Shown: piece after piece, positions 22,236 to 35,856 of the stretch
How the letters are laid out: the number at the start of each line of letters is the position of its first letter
How positions within the stretch are numbered: position 1 is the first letter of the stretch
Assembly (NCBI GenBank): GCA_963930645.1
Contig: OZ005654.1
Span: 263,613,700-263,677,699 of the forward strand
Reading direction: 5' to 3'
DNA length: 64,000 bases
DNA from: Salticus scenicus
Lineage: Eukaryota; Arthropoda; Arachnida; Araneae; Salticidae
Position numbers and translations under genes: made by a program
The notes under the pieces: model-generated
What the model saw: only the letters and a program-made list of their open reading frames with translations
Told to the model about the DNA's origin: nothing
Databases searched by the model: none

Positions 22236-25119
22236 TTAAGTACCAATTATAAAGCCTAGAAATCTCAATTTAAAAAAAATGATTGCAGAGGGATAATAAA
22301 GAGTATTTAAAGGATTCCTTTAAAACGAATGATAATTGGGACAGAAGAAAAGCAGCGAATCTAAATTGCGAATCTTCCCCTTGTTTGTTTAATAACATAG
22401 GCAGCAGCACCACCTGTTATAGCTCTAAAATTGAGCGAATTATCCATAACATAACTTACCACTGAATTTTATAAATGAAATTTTTTACAAAATCGTTTAT
22501 ATCTACATAAATATATAAATGGAATAAATATAAAGTATTTATTTAAAACTGTAAAAAAAAAAAAAAAAAAAAAAAATGTGTTTAACATAACTCTAAAATT
22601 TTGCACTTGAGGTTTAATAGCTGTTTTTAGTTTTGGGTATAACGTGAAAAACTTATGGTGCAATAATAACCAATTGAAACAGCTGCTAAAACAAAATTTG
22701 TGTGACATTACACCATATTTATTTATTGTTATACCAAGGTTTACTTTTTTTGCTTCATTCTCAGTTCTTTGAGCATCTTTACTTATTTTTCTTGTACAGC
22801 GAACTAACTATAAATTCTTAAAATAAGTATTTGAAAATTATACTTCAGCTACATAAATTCTTATCGCCTGGAAGAATTACACTATCTAATATGCGTATTT
22901 ATTAATTTATATATTACTAATATAAGTGAACACGCATGAAACAAATCCAGAGCATTCATTAAAACTTCATATATTTATAGAGATATTTAATCTAAAAAGA
23001 AAAAGCGTTTAATACACAAATTCTTAACATGTGGAAAATTTGCATCATATATACTATCATTATATTTTAATTCAAGTAATAATAACAATATTTTTAATAT
23101 ATTGTTTAAACTTTTTTTTTTTTGCTATTTAATGTATAATATTCAAAATCAGAGAAATGGTATAACTAGTTAATATACATTCAGATTGATGAAAAGAAAA
23201 CTTATGTCTTCAAGATTTGTAGATGTACAAGCTGTAACTACTTTAATGACAGAAAACTCTTTTAAAATGTCAAAATATTTGCATTCGAATAAATTAAAAT
23301 GTAATTAAGATATCTCGAAAACATGCTTTGCTTATTACATACATAGGAAACATTTTATGTACAGTTGTTAAAAGTTTGTTTTAACTTGCAATTATGGTAA
23401 TATTTCAAAATGTCACTTTAAAACATCTTGAATAAATTTGAAATTTTATAAATTTAATTTCTGTCTCAAACTGTAGTCAAAAATTGAGTGAATATGAGAA
23501 ATATGCTGATGAAAATTGCTACAGAATAAAAATAAAGACATTAGGATTTTAAATTAAAGACACATTCCGTTAAATTCTAGTTATGTATTCTGACATATCA
23601 GAATACACACTTACAAAAGAACCTTTTCATTTAAAATAAGGTTAAGTTTGAGATTAAATTGAGATTAAGTTTAAGATTAAGTTTTAATATATATATATAC
23701 ATATTAAAACTTATAAGAAACTACCGAAAAGTTATAGAGAATTATTTAGTGTAATAAATAAATCAAAATTCGACATCATATGAATGAAAGCATGTTGATT
23801 CTTATTTTTTTCAAAGGCATTGTAGAAATAGAGCATGCAAAGATAAAGATTTTCTATGTTAAAAAGTACATACAGCTGAAGTTTCTCTTTAACAAATGCG
23901 CGAACCATGATCACCAAAAAGAAAAAGAGTCATAATGAAAAAAGAAAATATTTAAATTAAATTCATGAAAATTGAAATAAATAAATAAAAAAACTTAATA
24001 AAAAAAACTTAATAAAGACGCATACATGAGGCAAATTAGGAAAAATGAACAACTGCAGTAATTTCTAAACTGTTAGCATGAAATTTACATAATATACAAA
24101 ATAATTTGAAATTAAAGAGAATTTAAAGAGTTTGAATTATTTTTCAAAAGTAATAGCTTACATAATAAATTTGATGAACATTACCAATAAGTTAATAGGT
24201 AACTATAAACAATGAATAAATGTAATTATTTATTAAACTGTGAAAATTAAAAATAAACAAGCGTAATTATTTATTAAACAAGTAAAATTAAATTTATTAA
24301 ACAAAGAAAAGTAACTATGAATAAATGTGATTATTTATATATTAAAAAATAACAATAAAATTTATTAACCAAATATCAGTAACTGTGACTATATGTATAA
24401 TTATTTTATTTCATTAATTTTAATTAATTTTAATTAATTTATAATTATGTTTTTCAAATTTAAATTTAACGTGTTTCAACCATTTATCGTACAATGTTTA
24501 ACAGAAAATGCCTATTGCAAATATTATTTTCAATAAATGTAATATATGCAGTCATTAATAACTCCTTGAAAAGAATAATTTTAAACCATCATACACTCTT
24601 TGTTAACATTAATTACTTTTTTATTGTTAAAAAACAAAATAATTGTCAGAAAAAATGTTCTTTTCTATATGTCCTTTGTGATTTCCTTTTATTGTTAAAA
24701 TTTCATCACTCATTGTCGTTAATTGTCGTTCAAATAAGAAGCTTGTTTCCTGTTTTCTAGTTACTAGCATAATGATGAAATAAAAGACGTATTTTTTGAA
24801 TGAAAAATTAATAATCGGAAAATACTTTTTTTTAAAGATAGATAAATTATTTCTCAACGTATTTGAAAATTATTCATTTAACATTTTATATATATTGAAT
24901 TGATTAATCTTTCAAAATAATAAATAAAACGTTATAAACATATTTTTCGTCTACAAGACTATAACTCAGTTATAGTGTATTTATATAACAATTATTCAAA
25001 TTTAGTTATTTTTGTGAAGTTATAGATATATTTCCCACCCGACACAAATTTAATACGCTAATAATACAGGTTAACAACTGACATTCTGATTTGATAATTT
25101 CGACTAATCTTTTTATTAA

Positions 25120-25280
25120 GAGGGGACAATACCTAATCCCGCGGATAGCCGTGGCCAATGTTATTCTATGGGAAAATTTGTTGCGACAATTACACATTAC
25201 CTAATGCATATTTTTTAATTCTGTTTTCGCAGTCAGAAAATTCATAACCGTTAAATGAGTACTCATTTTTGAAAAATTCA

Positions 25281-25311
<31 letters not shown>

Positions 25312-25567
25312 TTACATTTTAATTTTGAGTTCAAAAATGCAATTTTTCACAAAATGCATTTTTCTCATTTTCTAGTCGCAAAATGAAATACTAAAATTTT
25401 AAAAATTCAATTTTTGGAAAACAAGTACTAATTTAACGCTTATGAATTTTCTAAATGTGAAAACAGAATTGAAAAATATTCATTAGGTAATGAGTAACTA
25501 TGTAATCAAATTTTCCCATAGAATAACATGGGCCAAGGGTGCCGGCGAGATTAGGTATTATCCGCTC
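25120..25567. mobile_element. MITE of family M2, related to M1, about 447 bp
   Basis: The arms GAGGGGACAATACCTAATC (25120) and the complementary GATTAGGTATTATCCGCTC (to 25567) extend inwards through AATGTTATTCTATGGGAAAA on the left and its complement on the right. TTAA precedes the left end (25116-25119), but the right flank is ATAT, so the duplication is mutated or the edge is off by a few bases. It shares subterminal sequence with M1 but different tips. Absent from the paralogous site near 54455. Confidence 0.8.
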
Positions 25568-26689
25568 ATATGCTTAAACCAAAAATTAAGCTAGGTTTTC
25601 TCCATCACGTAGAGATTATTTATTTATTTATTTATTTATTTAATCCGCACTTAATATCCCTGATTCCAATTAAAAAATTCCAAAGTTTCTCACCTGAATT
25701 TTTGATACGAAAAAATTCGGTAGTATCATTTGAAGAGAATACTAAATTTTATGTTTCTATCATTATAGTGCTAAAAAAAAAAGACAAAAGTGCCCTTCAC
25801 AAGTGTATTGAAGAAAAATGACTGATTATTAATCCTTAATTTAATTTTACGAAGCTAAAATTTGTCTAATAAATTTAAAACAAAAATTTACCTTTCTTAT
25901 ATCCTAATGGAAAAAAAAAACTAATCCTTCGTTAAAAAAAAAAAAAAAAAAAAAAGGTTAAAATTTCCGGTAACGTTTGAAAATTAAATAAACGTAATTG
26001 CCTCCTGTCATAAAGAGAGGAAGCAATTACGATCTCTAGTTGATATTGATAAAAATCTATACGTGATAGAGAAAAGTTGGCTTCATTATCGGATTCAGCA
26101 CACCAAAAAAACATGTATCATCTAAAATTATCAAACCAAATTGTACCAACCTTTTTTTTTTTTCTTTTTCTTTTTTCTTTTTTTTTTTTTTTTTTTTTTT
26201 GGAGACCTGTGTTGTAAACAGACATTTATAAATTTTTCAAAAAATAAGTAAATATTGCTCACAAACCTGCAAGGAAAAAAAACTAGTATGCTGTACAGTT
26301 CAAAACTTTCTTTTTAACATGCACTTCTAACAAAATAACACGGTTACATTTTTCTCAATATAGTAATACTTACTCATGCATTTTATGCATTTCCAACCTT
26401 TTGGACCTTTTTATTGTCTTCTAAAATGCGATAAAGCTAATTGCGGAAAAATCATAACATCCCGTAATACTTTTTACGTGATCCAATCTACATTGCCTTC
26501 ACACACTGTAAAAAATATTCAGTTATGTCACAGAAAATTCCTAGCAGCATCTACCAAATGAAACCTCTATCAGTGTTTATGTAGGTTTTATCTCGTTACA
26601 GAAAAAAATACTTCTTTTGACAGATTGAGAACTAATTTCGGTATTTTTAGAAAACATCGTAGGGAATTTACAAAATATTTCTATTTATT

Positions 26690-26721
<32 letters not shown>

Positions 26722-27439
26722 GACAGTGTACCGATAATTCTACTTTTATTGGAAATATCATGTCATAAAATTTGAAACGTCCCATCCAGTAAATTAATAT
26801 CTTTCATAATACCACCTCTAATAACATAAAAATTTGCGAATATATACTAAACGAGATTCATAATTTTCAAAGAATCACCTTATAAATCAAATTTTTCGCT
26901 ATTCTTTACTACATTTGCTGAGATATGGATTATCAAGCACATCGTTAACGTTACGTCATTCTAGCGTCATATTTTGAGCAACGAGCATATGCTCTGATAT
27001 CGAATCAATAAACTTTTCCATTCAAATCCTACATTAATTTCCGAGTCCATTTAAAAGATACAGGCGTTTTAACAGCTTCACAATGATTTTTTAAATATTG
27101 AGCGTGATTTTTAACACAGTGAGCGTGAACGCATCTTAATAATTAACAATATTTTGATAATTAACAAAATTTTCCCAAAAAAGATTTTGTAATATTTTGC
27201 ATAAATAAATAATATTTTTACACTTATACTTAATCATTTATGTTGAAAAATAAAAAAGTTCTCTTTCTTTTCTACAGAATTTTTTTATTTTCTAAAACTA
27301 CACCTCAATATGGTAAGAGACAATTATTATTATTGTTGTTCAGATGAAACCTGTAACCACTAATTATATATTTTATCTGATGGTTACATATTTTTCCTGT
27401 TTTTCAAACGGAGAACTTCGTATCAAAGCAGGATTCATA

Positions 27440-27540
27440 TGTGTTAAATAACAGCCCAAGCTGCGGTTCAGTGTCTTAGTGGAAACATCGTCGCCCACCA
27501 TGACGTGGATTCTATCAGGCGTACCTAGAGTGTTTTAATT
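27440..27540 (+). repeat. tRNA-derived SINE-like sequence (copy in D2)
   Basis: CAGCCCAAGCTGCGGTTCAG...TTAGTGGAAACATCGTCGCC resembles a diverged tRNA head. The paralog at 56683-56775 keeps a better box B-like AGTTCGATTCT. Similarity between the two is duplication, not independent insertion. Confidence 0.4.
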
Positions 27541-27984
27541 AATGCTAGTTTTTTTACAGCATGTCCTACAGCAAAATCTATTATGTACGAATATTTTCTA
27601 TATTGTTCTGTTACGCAAAATTTCTATCAACGAATTTCTTTCAGAGCACGCTGATATTTTCTAGCAATTTTCTGCCAGACATTTTCTGTTATGTAACAGA
27701 ATTTTGTTTGTACAATGTACACTGTCAAAAAATTATGTTTAAAAAAAAAAGTAAAGAAAAGAAAAAAAAATCTCATATTTTTTCTATTGAAAATTTTTTT
27801 TCTAAAGCTATAGAAGTTTACTGTAAAATTGCACCTCAATCATTCAAAAGACGCATTTCTTTCTGCAACCAAATAATATCTGTAACTGCTAATACATGTT
27901 TTATGCTTATTTTGTTTTCTTTTGCATGCAAAACACTTTGTATTTAAGCAGAATTGGGAAATTTTAAGTGACAGCATAAAAAAT

Positions 27985-28065
27985 GGTTTCGCGGCTGAGA
28001 GGTAAAATCGTTGCTTGTTATACGGAGGGGTGTAATTAGATCCTGAACTTTTAAAGTGAGGAATT
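27985..28065 (+). repeat. Second tRNA-like segment in D2 copy 1
   Basis: GGTTTCGCGGCTGAGAGGTA...TATACGGAGGGGTG...GATCCTGAA. The paralog near 57205-57275 reads TAATTCGATTCTGAA at the box B place. Diverged, no cloverleaf tested. Confidence 0.35.
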
Positions 28066-28265
28066 TCATTCATTGCAAGAGGGTTTTATTTTATTTTATT
28101 TTTTTCTTACAATGCTCCCGAAGGAAAAAAAAGTGTTGTACGAACATTTTCCACTTTGTTCTGCCACTAAAAATTTCTGTCAACGTATCTTTTCTATAGC
28201 AAACTAATATTTTCTGGAACTTTGATGCCAGAGATATTTTGTACTAAAACAAGAATATTAATATA

Positions 28266-29693
28266 CATTATACAAATCTAATTGTTATATATATATATAT
28301 ATATATATATAACTGAAAACCAGTTCTTTGGATTTCTTTATCTAAAGCAGTTCTATTAATTTGTATAAGAATAATATCCTATGAGTAAAACTCTTATATA
28401 GACTAGACATTCATAATGCACAAATCGTTAATCGTAAAAAAAAAAATGTTATTAATGAAGAGCCAAGAAAAAAAAAAAGATATCATATGTAAAAAATATA
28501 ATTCCTTTCATGAGATATTATCTCTATAAACTTTTTATGTGATTATTAGAATGTTGGTAAGAAATTTCATTTCTCTAAAAAATAGTTAAGCTGATGCATT
28601 TATCTTATAACACAGCAATTTCAATATGATTTACGGAAATAAAGTCGAGGTTAGAAATTTTTAATAGATTAAAAATTTACATGAAGTATTTAATTTTATA
28701 TCCTTTTTTTCATACACAATCTTAATATTATAAAATAATTACAAAATGCAATAATTTCAACAATTTGTAATTATATTTCATTCAATATAATTCCTTATAC
28801 TCCTATTTCATTTTACTTAAATATGTAATTCTGATGCATATCAATAATTGCTACAATTAATAATTGCCACAATTTACTTTAATTTAAAAGTATTAAAATA
28901 ATATATTAAACACTACTCAACATAAGACGAGATGTGGCACTAAGTATCAGGCATATAATGCAGGGGCCAACGTAGGTCACGATAGGCATTTTTCATAAGA
29001 TTGAGGCAGCAGAATCATTAGTTACGGTTGGTGCAATTTCATAAAGCGTGGGGTCACAGAATCATTAGCCGCAACAATTTTTAAAATTTCATACCGCTCA
29101 TTCTAGTACGGGAGAGCATCTCTAAAAACAGTGCCTTGCAGAGTATGAATAATTCATCTTATTTTCTTTCTTTCTTTCTTTCTTTTTTTCTTTCTTCCAA
29201 TGTTAGCTGAATCTTTGGGGCTTATCTCTTGCACATTTTCATCTCAAAATTATTCCTCCTTTTATATTATAGTTTGCTTATTGCAGTCTTGTCACTGACT
29301 GCTTTATCTCCTCATACTAACCTCTTTTCCCCAAACACTTGATCACAACCTCTGATTTATGGGAGTCCTGTTATAAATTTTCGTCAAACATTTCTTTGAT
29401 ATGCTTATTCATTTTTATGCCAACTGGTTGAATTTCCGTCTTCACTTTTCTCTTCCTACCCACTCTTACAAAATGTTTTTTATAATCAATTAAATGTATT
29501 TAAAAGTAGGTTAAATTGTGCAGTATTTTATTTACATTTTTTAAAAATTTCTTTTTATAATTTCATATAAAAATAATGCATGCTTGGGAATTTTCCAACC
29601 ATGCAACTAGACAATATAATAGATTTTCGAACAAGAAATCAGCTTTTCCTTCATCATAAAATATTTGACAAAACTATACTAACAAGGAAACAT
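28266..29693. other. Non-coding; short tandem duplication
   Basis: No gene supported. A diverged duplication of about 55-60 bp with CAGAATCATTAG at 29009 and 29056 lies in a slightly GC-richer stretch (28930-29150); (TTTC)n at 29163-29195. Confidence 0.5.
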
Positions 29694-30111
29694 TCAAAAG
29701 GTGTCGTCTTCAAAAAACATTGAAAAAAATATATGTGATTGCACTCTTCATAAAACGCCGGAAAGTGAAAAAATTATCGGCTGAAATGAATTACAGCGAC
29801 CACAAAAAAATATAAAGATTAAGCATTTTTGGCGATGTAGCGCTGTTAGGCGATATGTTTGCTAGCGCTGAGATTGTCGTGTACGAACAGAACCGTGTTT
29901 TGCTGCTCCGCCAAGTACTCAAATTCATTCGCCTAACAGAACTAAATCGCCAAATATGCCTAATTTTGATAATTTTTTGTGGTCGCTGTAATTCATTTCA
30001 GCCGATAATTTCTTCACTTTCTGATGTTTCATGAAGAGTAGAATCACACATATATATATATATTTCTTTTTTCAATATTTTTTGAAGATGACACCTTTTG
30101 AGTGTTTCCTT
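29694..30111. mobile_element. Palindromic MITE, about 418 bp
   Basis: The arms AAGGAAACATTCAAAAGGTG (29694) and its complement (to 30111) continue inwards about 130-150 bp through ATTATCGGCTGAAATGAATT and AGCGACCAC. A second inner inverted pair (GGCGATGTAGCGCTGTTAGG at about 29831 and TCGCCTAACAGAACTAAATC at about 29929) nests in the middle. No coding. It lies just left of block D3, and D3 copy 2 has no equivalent in view. Target duplication unclear. Confidence 0.8.
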
Positions 30112-30164
30112 GTAAGAATTATTTTTTTAAAAATTACGCTCATAAATATATCTAAAAGCAAAAG

Positions 30165-31000
30165 AATATGTGACAAATATGTTTTTAATTATTTAATAGG
30201 TAGTAATAATAAAAATTCAAATATTGCCTGATTGCATTAGTTTAAACAAGTATCTCTTTACTTAAGTTTTAATTAACGATTAATTAACTGACTTTAAACA
30301 ATTAAAAAATGATCTTTATTTAATGTTATAAAATAGAATCAATGATGCATTATATCAAATATTTCAATTAAGATATTACAAATAGTACATTGGAATTCTG
30401 CAAGATGTAATATAGATTCACTGGTATTTAAAACTTTATAAATCAGTCCGCACATAAGTATATCCTTCAGAGAATAAAAGAAATAAAAATTTTGTAAATA
30501 CATTGCATCAAAATTTCCTAACTTTAACAATCACAAAGACTCTTTAGATTATCTTATTGCTATCTTTAATTGAGCTTTCCCAACAATTCATGATTCATTA
30601 TTATATCGTCAAAAAGAAAACTTCATCGCAAATTTTCTTTGGCACAAAGTTTTGCATAAATCAAACTCCGCTTCTTAAAGATAATAAACATCTTGATAGA
30701 TAAATATGAATAATAGTTTGTTAATTTCATTACCTGATTAATTTTTTCTTATTCTCCCTTGATGAATCCTTAGAAAATGCTCTCGATATTTTATTAAATT
30801 TTCTCAGTGTATATAAAGGACGATCATGATAAATAAATATGTTTGGACTCCTGCTGCTAAAAATTGACAAAGTTTTGTATTAATTATCTGTGTCTCAAAA
30901 GATTTGATTTTCTTTAATGAAAATATAATTGATGGATAAATCAGTGCAACGTATCAAGTGCAATTGACAGCCTCTATTTATTACTAAGATTAAAACTAAA
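30165..31000 (+). repeat. Duplicated segment, block D3, copy 1
   Basis: Collinear with 63.56-64.00 kb, where the window ends: ATAAATCAGTCCGCACA (30438, 63794), ATATCCTTCAGAGAATAAAA (30459, 63815), then ATCTTTAATTGAGCTTTCCC (30561, 63917). Base 64000 corresponds to about 30651, so similarity probably continues past the window; the right limit given for copy 1 is arbitrary. Confidence 0.85.
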
Positions 31001-33088
31001 TTTAGAACATTTAAAAAATGAGATGCTTTATTCTGCTTTTTTTATTCATTCTAATGGCACACATATTATATGTTTTATTGTTGTGATTACTACTTGTTGC
31101 TAAAAAACTGTTGCTTTAATAAAAATTATAATGTTTTTTATAATTTATCAGGTTTATAGTGCCGTTTTAAGCGAGAAAAAAACATTGATTATTGAATATT
31201 TCTCAATGCACTTTTAAAAATATATTTTGTTTCAGATAAATAAAATAATACATTAAAATATAGTTTAAAAAGCCCGATTCAAACTACTCAAATTCCTTTC
31301 ATAACAACTGTAAAAATAGTCTCTAAAACATATTCATTTTTCTTATATATGTGACTTATTAATAAATATGTATATGTATATATATATATATATATATATT
31401 TGTGGGTATGATTTTCTGGTTTCTGCTTATTATTATAAAATGTTAATATATATAATACAGTTTAATAACTTATAACAAAGTATTTACAGTTATAAGATTA
31501 CTGTATTATGTTTGTAAGTAAGTTGCTCAATTTCATCAATAACGGCCCAAGAATTACTATTATATATTATAATTGTGAAAGGAATAAATGATTGCCATTT
31601 TAATACAATTGTTAAGGTACATCATTCATAGTAGGGTAAAACTTTTACCTTAACTTATCGTGGAAATATACTACAGAAGAAAACATATATGTAGCTGAGA
31701 AAAAGTCAAGGATAAAGCTGAACCATACCATTTATGCTATATTTAAAATGTAGAGCATGAGTATTGCAAAGTGATAGTAGAATGCAAAAGATTATAAATT
31801 AGAAAAGTTAATGATTAATATATTATAAGGGTATACTAAATATATTTTGTACAATCGTATGCATATTTATCACACTCATTGATCCTCCCGAAAAGAGCTG
31901 AATGATTCAGAATGTATTATTCCCAGACAGGTATATAAAGAAAAAAAAATTACAAAATTGTTAAATCACAATGGATTAAATCCTCATATTCATTGTAAGT
32001 TAGGGGAAATGGTTTTCTACAGTAGGTATAGAGGGGAAGGGACAATATTTTTGGTTTGAAATAATTAAGAATCGTTGTTATCTGGATGTTTTGTAAATGA
32101 TTTCTTCCATCTGATTTGGTAATGGGCGTGGTTATTTTCACCCAATATAAAAGCGGCAATTCTTAATTGTTTTGACCAAGTCAATTGTTGTGCTTTTTTT
32201 TTTTTTTTTTTTTTTTTTCTATTCATGATGTTTACCAATAAAGCTTTTATTAATTATTGGATACTTATCTATTGTAGAAATTTTCCTTTTGGTAATAGTA
32301 TATCTTGACGTATTTTCTTAAAACAGTCGTATGTTACGTGGATTTCATTCGGGTTGGGAAATTTTTTGACAATAATGCACCACAGTTTTAAGTGTTTATT
32401 AGTAATTAAAAGGATTTAAACGTATTAGAACTTCAAGGCAAATTACGTCAAATCGGTTGATTCAGATATATCACGACTTCAGAAAAATGCAACAACAGTT
32501 GTGTGCAAAGCTACACATTTGTGCAAAGTGCGTGTGTGCAAAGTTATACATTTCATGTGTTCTATGTGTGCAAAGTACACATTTCATGAGAGGAATGTTG
32601 AACATGGGTCAGAAAACAGAGCAAATGTTTGGTACAAAAAAGTGATTTTCATCATCGCATTGAAAATCTCAAGTTCTTTTTGACTATTTGTGACTGATAA
32701 AGTGACTTAGATTCGTTGTAATAATTCTTGTTCAAATGATTAACATGATAAATTTTACAGTATAGCTGCCATGATTTATTTACAAAACCACAGTTATTGT
32801 CTTTAGAAGGCAACAAATAATCAGATGAATAGAAGAAAATACCTCTTGCTTGTTTACTAATCATAAATCCCCCCCCGCCCACACACACACACTTTTTTTT
32901 CTTTACAAATTCTTTATCTTTAGAGCACTAAATTATAATTGAAATTGTTTTTGAAATTTTCAAATTATTTGAGGCATACCGTACATATTTCAAGAACAAA
33001 ATAGGAATATTAATGGCAAAAATACTTCTACTTCATATTGAAAATTGCAGATGCTTTCACAAGCTCACTATAACAAAGATGAGAATTC

Positions 33089-33123
<35 letters not shown>

Positions 33124-34230
33124 ACCACTATATCCATTCAGATATATCTTTCATATTTTACTCGCACTTCCTATAATCAACTTTATTTTTTAATCAATTA
33201 ATGTAAGTTTAAGAAAATAAATTTTATTTTTCTAAGAGATAAACTAAATATACATCAAAAAATAATTTTAAAAATTACAATCCAATAATTTGAAATATGT
33301 TTGATGTAGTTTTTTGTTGAAAATAAGCTTTCACTAGCTATTGCTTTTCTATAATCAAATATTTGATGGGCAAGTTATATTTACCCAATTACATTAAGCC
33401 ATAATTACAAAGTGCAATGGACTTTATCCATATTATGTCATAAAATCCCTCATATGTGACCACTGCAGAGAAAAACTGCAGCATTATAACGTTTTCATGG
33501 GAAAATTTTTGCATTCTATAGGGAAATGTTTGTATAATATGGGGAAATTCACAGGGAAATGGAAAATGAGAAATCACATGATGAGTACGATTTAGCTTCG
33601 AACCCCCCAAAAAAACGGATATTGTCCTTTAAAAAAACCACTTAATAAGAATATGTTCTTATTATTCTTTCTTTTTTTTTTAATAACTAATTATTATAAT
33701 TTTATAAAAATAATGCACTATGCAAAAAATCCGCTAAATGGCGATTGCATATACATAAAATACCAGGATTACAATAAATTTCGAATTAAAATACGATAAA
33801 TTACGATTACAAAATTTAAAGCAACTAGAAAGTTGCTATTAAAATCTGTGCAAAATCGTTAAAATAGCTTGTTTGTTTTACTTCGCTGAGGTTGTTTAAC
33901 ACACCTATACTTAGAAAACACACAAATTCTTTTACAATAAATTGCTAATGTAAACTGTGCTAAAACAATCTTTTTTTTTTTTTCAAATTTAAGGCATTAC
34001 TTGTTCATCATATAATTTTCTGTATGTAACGTAAGAAGCTGAATTTATTTCGAAAAAAGAACCAAAATTTATAATTAGTAGTAAGTGTTTCTCAATAAAA
34101 CTGTTCACTATACATAATCATAAATAATCCGTGTATAGTCGATGCCAATTAATTGGAAATTAAGGAATAACCAGAAAGAAGTACGTGATTTTTTTTTTTT
34201 TTTTTTTTTTGTAAATAAACAAATAATAGC
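31001..34230. other. AT-rich non-coding
   Basis: No gene supported. A short GTGCAAAG(C/T)TACACATTT-type minisatellite of about four diverged units lies at 32498-32590, with long T runs at about 32198-32218 and 33093-33120 and an ACACAC tract after a C run at 32870-32893. Confidence 0.55.
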
Positions 34231-34261
34231 TATTTAATCAAATGCGAAATTCTGAGCTTAT

Positions 34262-34325
34262 TTTGTAGCTAAACTGTGAGTGCTCTGGCGTCCAGGTGCC
34301 AAGAGGCAAATTCGAATTCCATTTC
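34262..34325 (+). repeat. tRNA-like segment, possible SINE head
   Basis: TAGCTAAACTG at 34267 fits the tRNA box A pattern, and AATTCGAATTCC at 34309 fits box B with normal spacing (about 42 nt). CTGGCGTCCAG between them could form an anticodon-type arm. No acceptor stem was found, so a functional tRNA is unlikely. Confidence 0.4.
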
Positions 34326-34439
34326 ATGAATATTCGTAGTGAATCGGAATCCATTTTAGTTCGTAGGTAATATAGGGTAAAATGTAAATAATGTAGGTAA
34401 TGCAGGGAAGGTAAATAATGAACATAGGGTGACACATCA

Positions 34440-35060
34440 AATTCAATCCTTCAAAACTCCGAACCTTTTAAATTCCAAATCGTGTGATTTCCCAGGCTAA
34501 AAATCAATGGGAAAATAGGATTCCAAACCATATTTATTCTGTCATAGTTTTATTACGATAGCTATTTATACTCTCTTTCAGGCTTAACAATTGAAATTTC
34601 AAATCGTAAACATGATTGCCATTAAGAAATATGACCTTTTAAACGATACAGCACATGTAACAAAAGTGTCAGAAATAACAGATTTTCATATCATTTAGAA
34701 TGAAAGCATTTTTAAAAAGACAATCGTCAATTAATTTTCTCGAGACTCCAAAGATTTTTATTTCCAAATCCCGTGATTTTTCCCGCTAAAACTCAATAGA
34801 AAAAATGTGATTTCATATCAGTTTTGTCCTGGTTTCTAATCATATCTATATTATGACAGATCTTTACACTGTCTTTAGGCGTTAACGATTGACATTTCAA
34901 ATTTTAAACGGGGTGACCGTTAAGATGACCTATTAAATGATACGGCATATGTGACAAAAATGACAGAAATAATCATTTTTGAAATCATCGAGAATGAACG
35001 GAATTTTAAAAAGACGATCACTATAATAAGCCTTTGAAGTCTGGGATATTGGGATTTTTC
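34440..35060 (+). repeat. Tandem repeat, 289-bp unit, about 2.1 copies
   Basis: TTCCAAATC(G/C) ending in GTGATTT.. occurs at 34473 and 34762 (period 289). The following blocks (a TTAACAATTGAAATTTCAAAT / TTAACGATTGACATTTCAAAT type segment; GATAC(A/G)GCA) keep the same spacing, and a third partial copy starts near 35025 and breaks off about 35060. Diverged and non-coding. Confidence 0.8.
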
Positions 35061-35856
35061 AGATGCCATTTCTGGACTGTTGAAGATAAGATGACATTAT
35101 TAAAAGCATGTTCAACTGGGTTTTATATTTTTAGTCAGTTCTGGATATTTCCCTTACAGTAATAAGTTATTAAAATTGTTGTAATAATACTGCCGTCTAG
35201 TGATAATAACAAACTTATATTTTAGAATTTTTTCGATTTATGATTTACAAAATACATATAATTTAATATTTTGCAGCTTGAACTTACTACTTAAAAGACT
35301 AGCAAAGTAGTATAACCTGCACTTAAAATCAATTATAATAGAATTAACGTATTTTGCACTAGACGTATATTTCCAATGTTCGTTTATATGAAACCAAAAG
35401 CTATATTTATTATAATAAAAGAAAGCTATAAAAATCAATAAAAAATTAAAATCTTGAACAAATTTGTAAACTTTTTAAAAATTTCAAAATAAATTTAGAT
35501 ACTGATAAACGCTGTATAACAAGATGGTACTTTTATATAAATGAAATTTTGCACTCCAACAAGAAAAATAACATAGGTCACAAAAGGGTAATTTTAGCGT
35601 TACGAAAATGAAAAATGTGTGTGATGTTGCCACAACGTGTAAAAAAAGCGTCAAATACCTATCTCATAATTTATCCACCTGAGGGTAGTTGCGTTAGTTT
35701 TATTAGCGGCTAGTTCACGTTGATTTTTCTCAAAGACGACATTTTTGAGCTGCGTCACATTCTTGCTGAGGTCAGTCTGTATAAATAACGGATATACTTA
35801 CTTGACATCAACCTATTTAATTATCCTACTGTTTAGGTTTTAATTCTTACTTACAA
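35061..35856. other. Non-coding
   Basis: No gene supported. A TATA-like CTGTATAAATAACGG near 35775 lies 80 bp before the ATG of the small ORF described next. Confidence 0.4.

Larger units (their letters stand above)
21690..28265 (+). repeat. Duplicated segment, block D2, copy 1
   Basis: Collinear with 50.66-57.50 kb. Anchors: GATAATTGGGAC/GATAATTAGAAT (22330, 50854), ACATATCAGAATAC (23593, 52038), TGCAGTCATTAATAA/CGCAGCCATTAATAA (24548, 53880), CAGAAAATTCCTAGCAGCAT (26532, 55341), TATTTTCTGGAACTTTG (28208, 57429). By eye the two are clearly alignable but diverged, and no shared long ORF is kept. Copy 1 carries two MITEs (21802, 25120) missing from copy 2, and lacks two (52136, 56014) present there. 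Confidence 0.9.

Noticed and set aside
32498..32645. Cysteine-rich small peptide (two overlapping frames)
   Set aside because: The cysteines come from the GTGTGCAAAG minisatellite read in two frames.
34262..34325. Functional tRNA gene
   Set aside because: Box A and box B fit, but no acceptor stem closes around them and T and D arms pair poorly.
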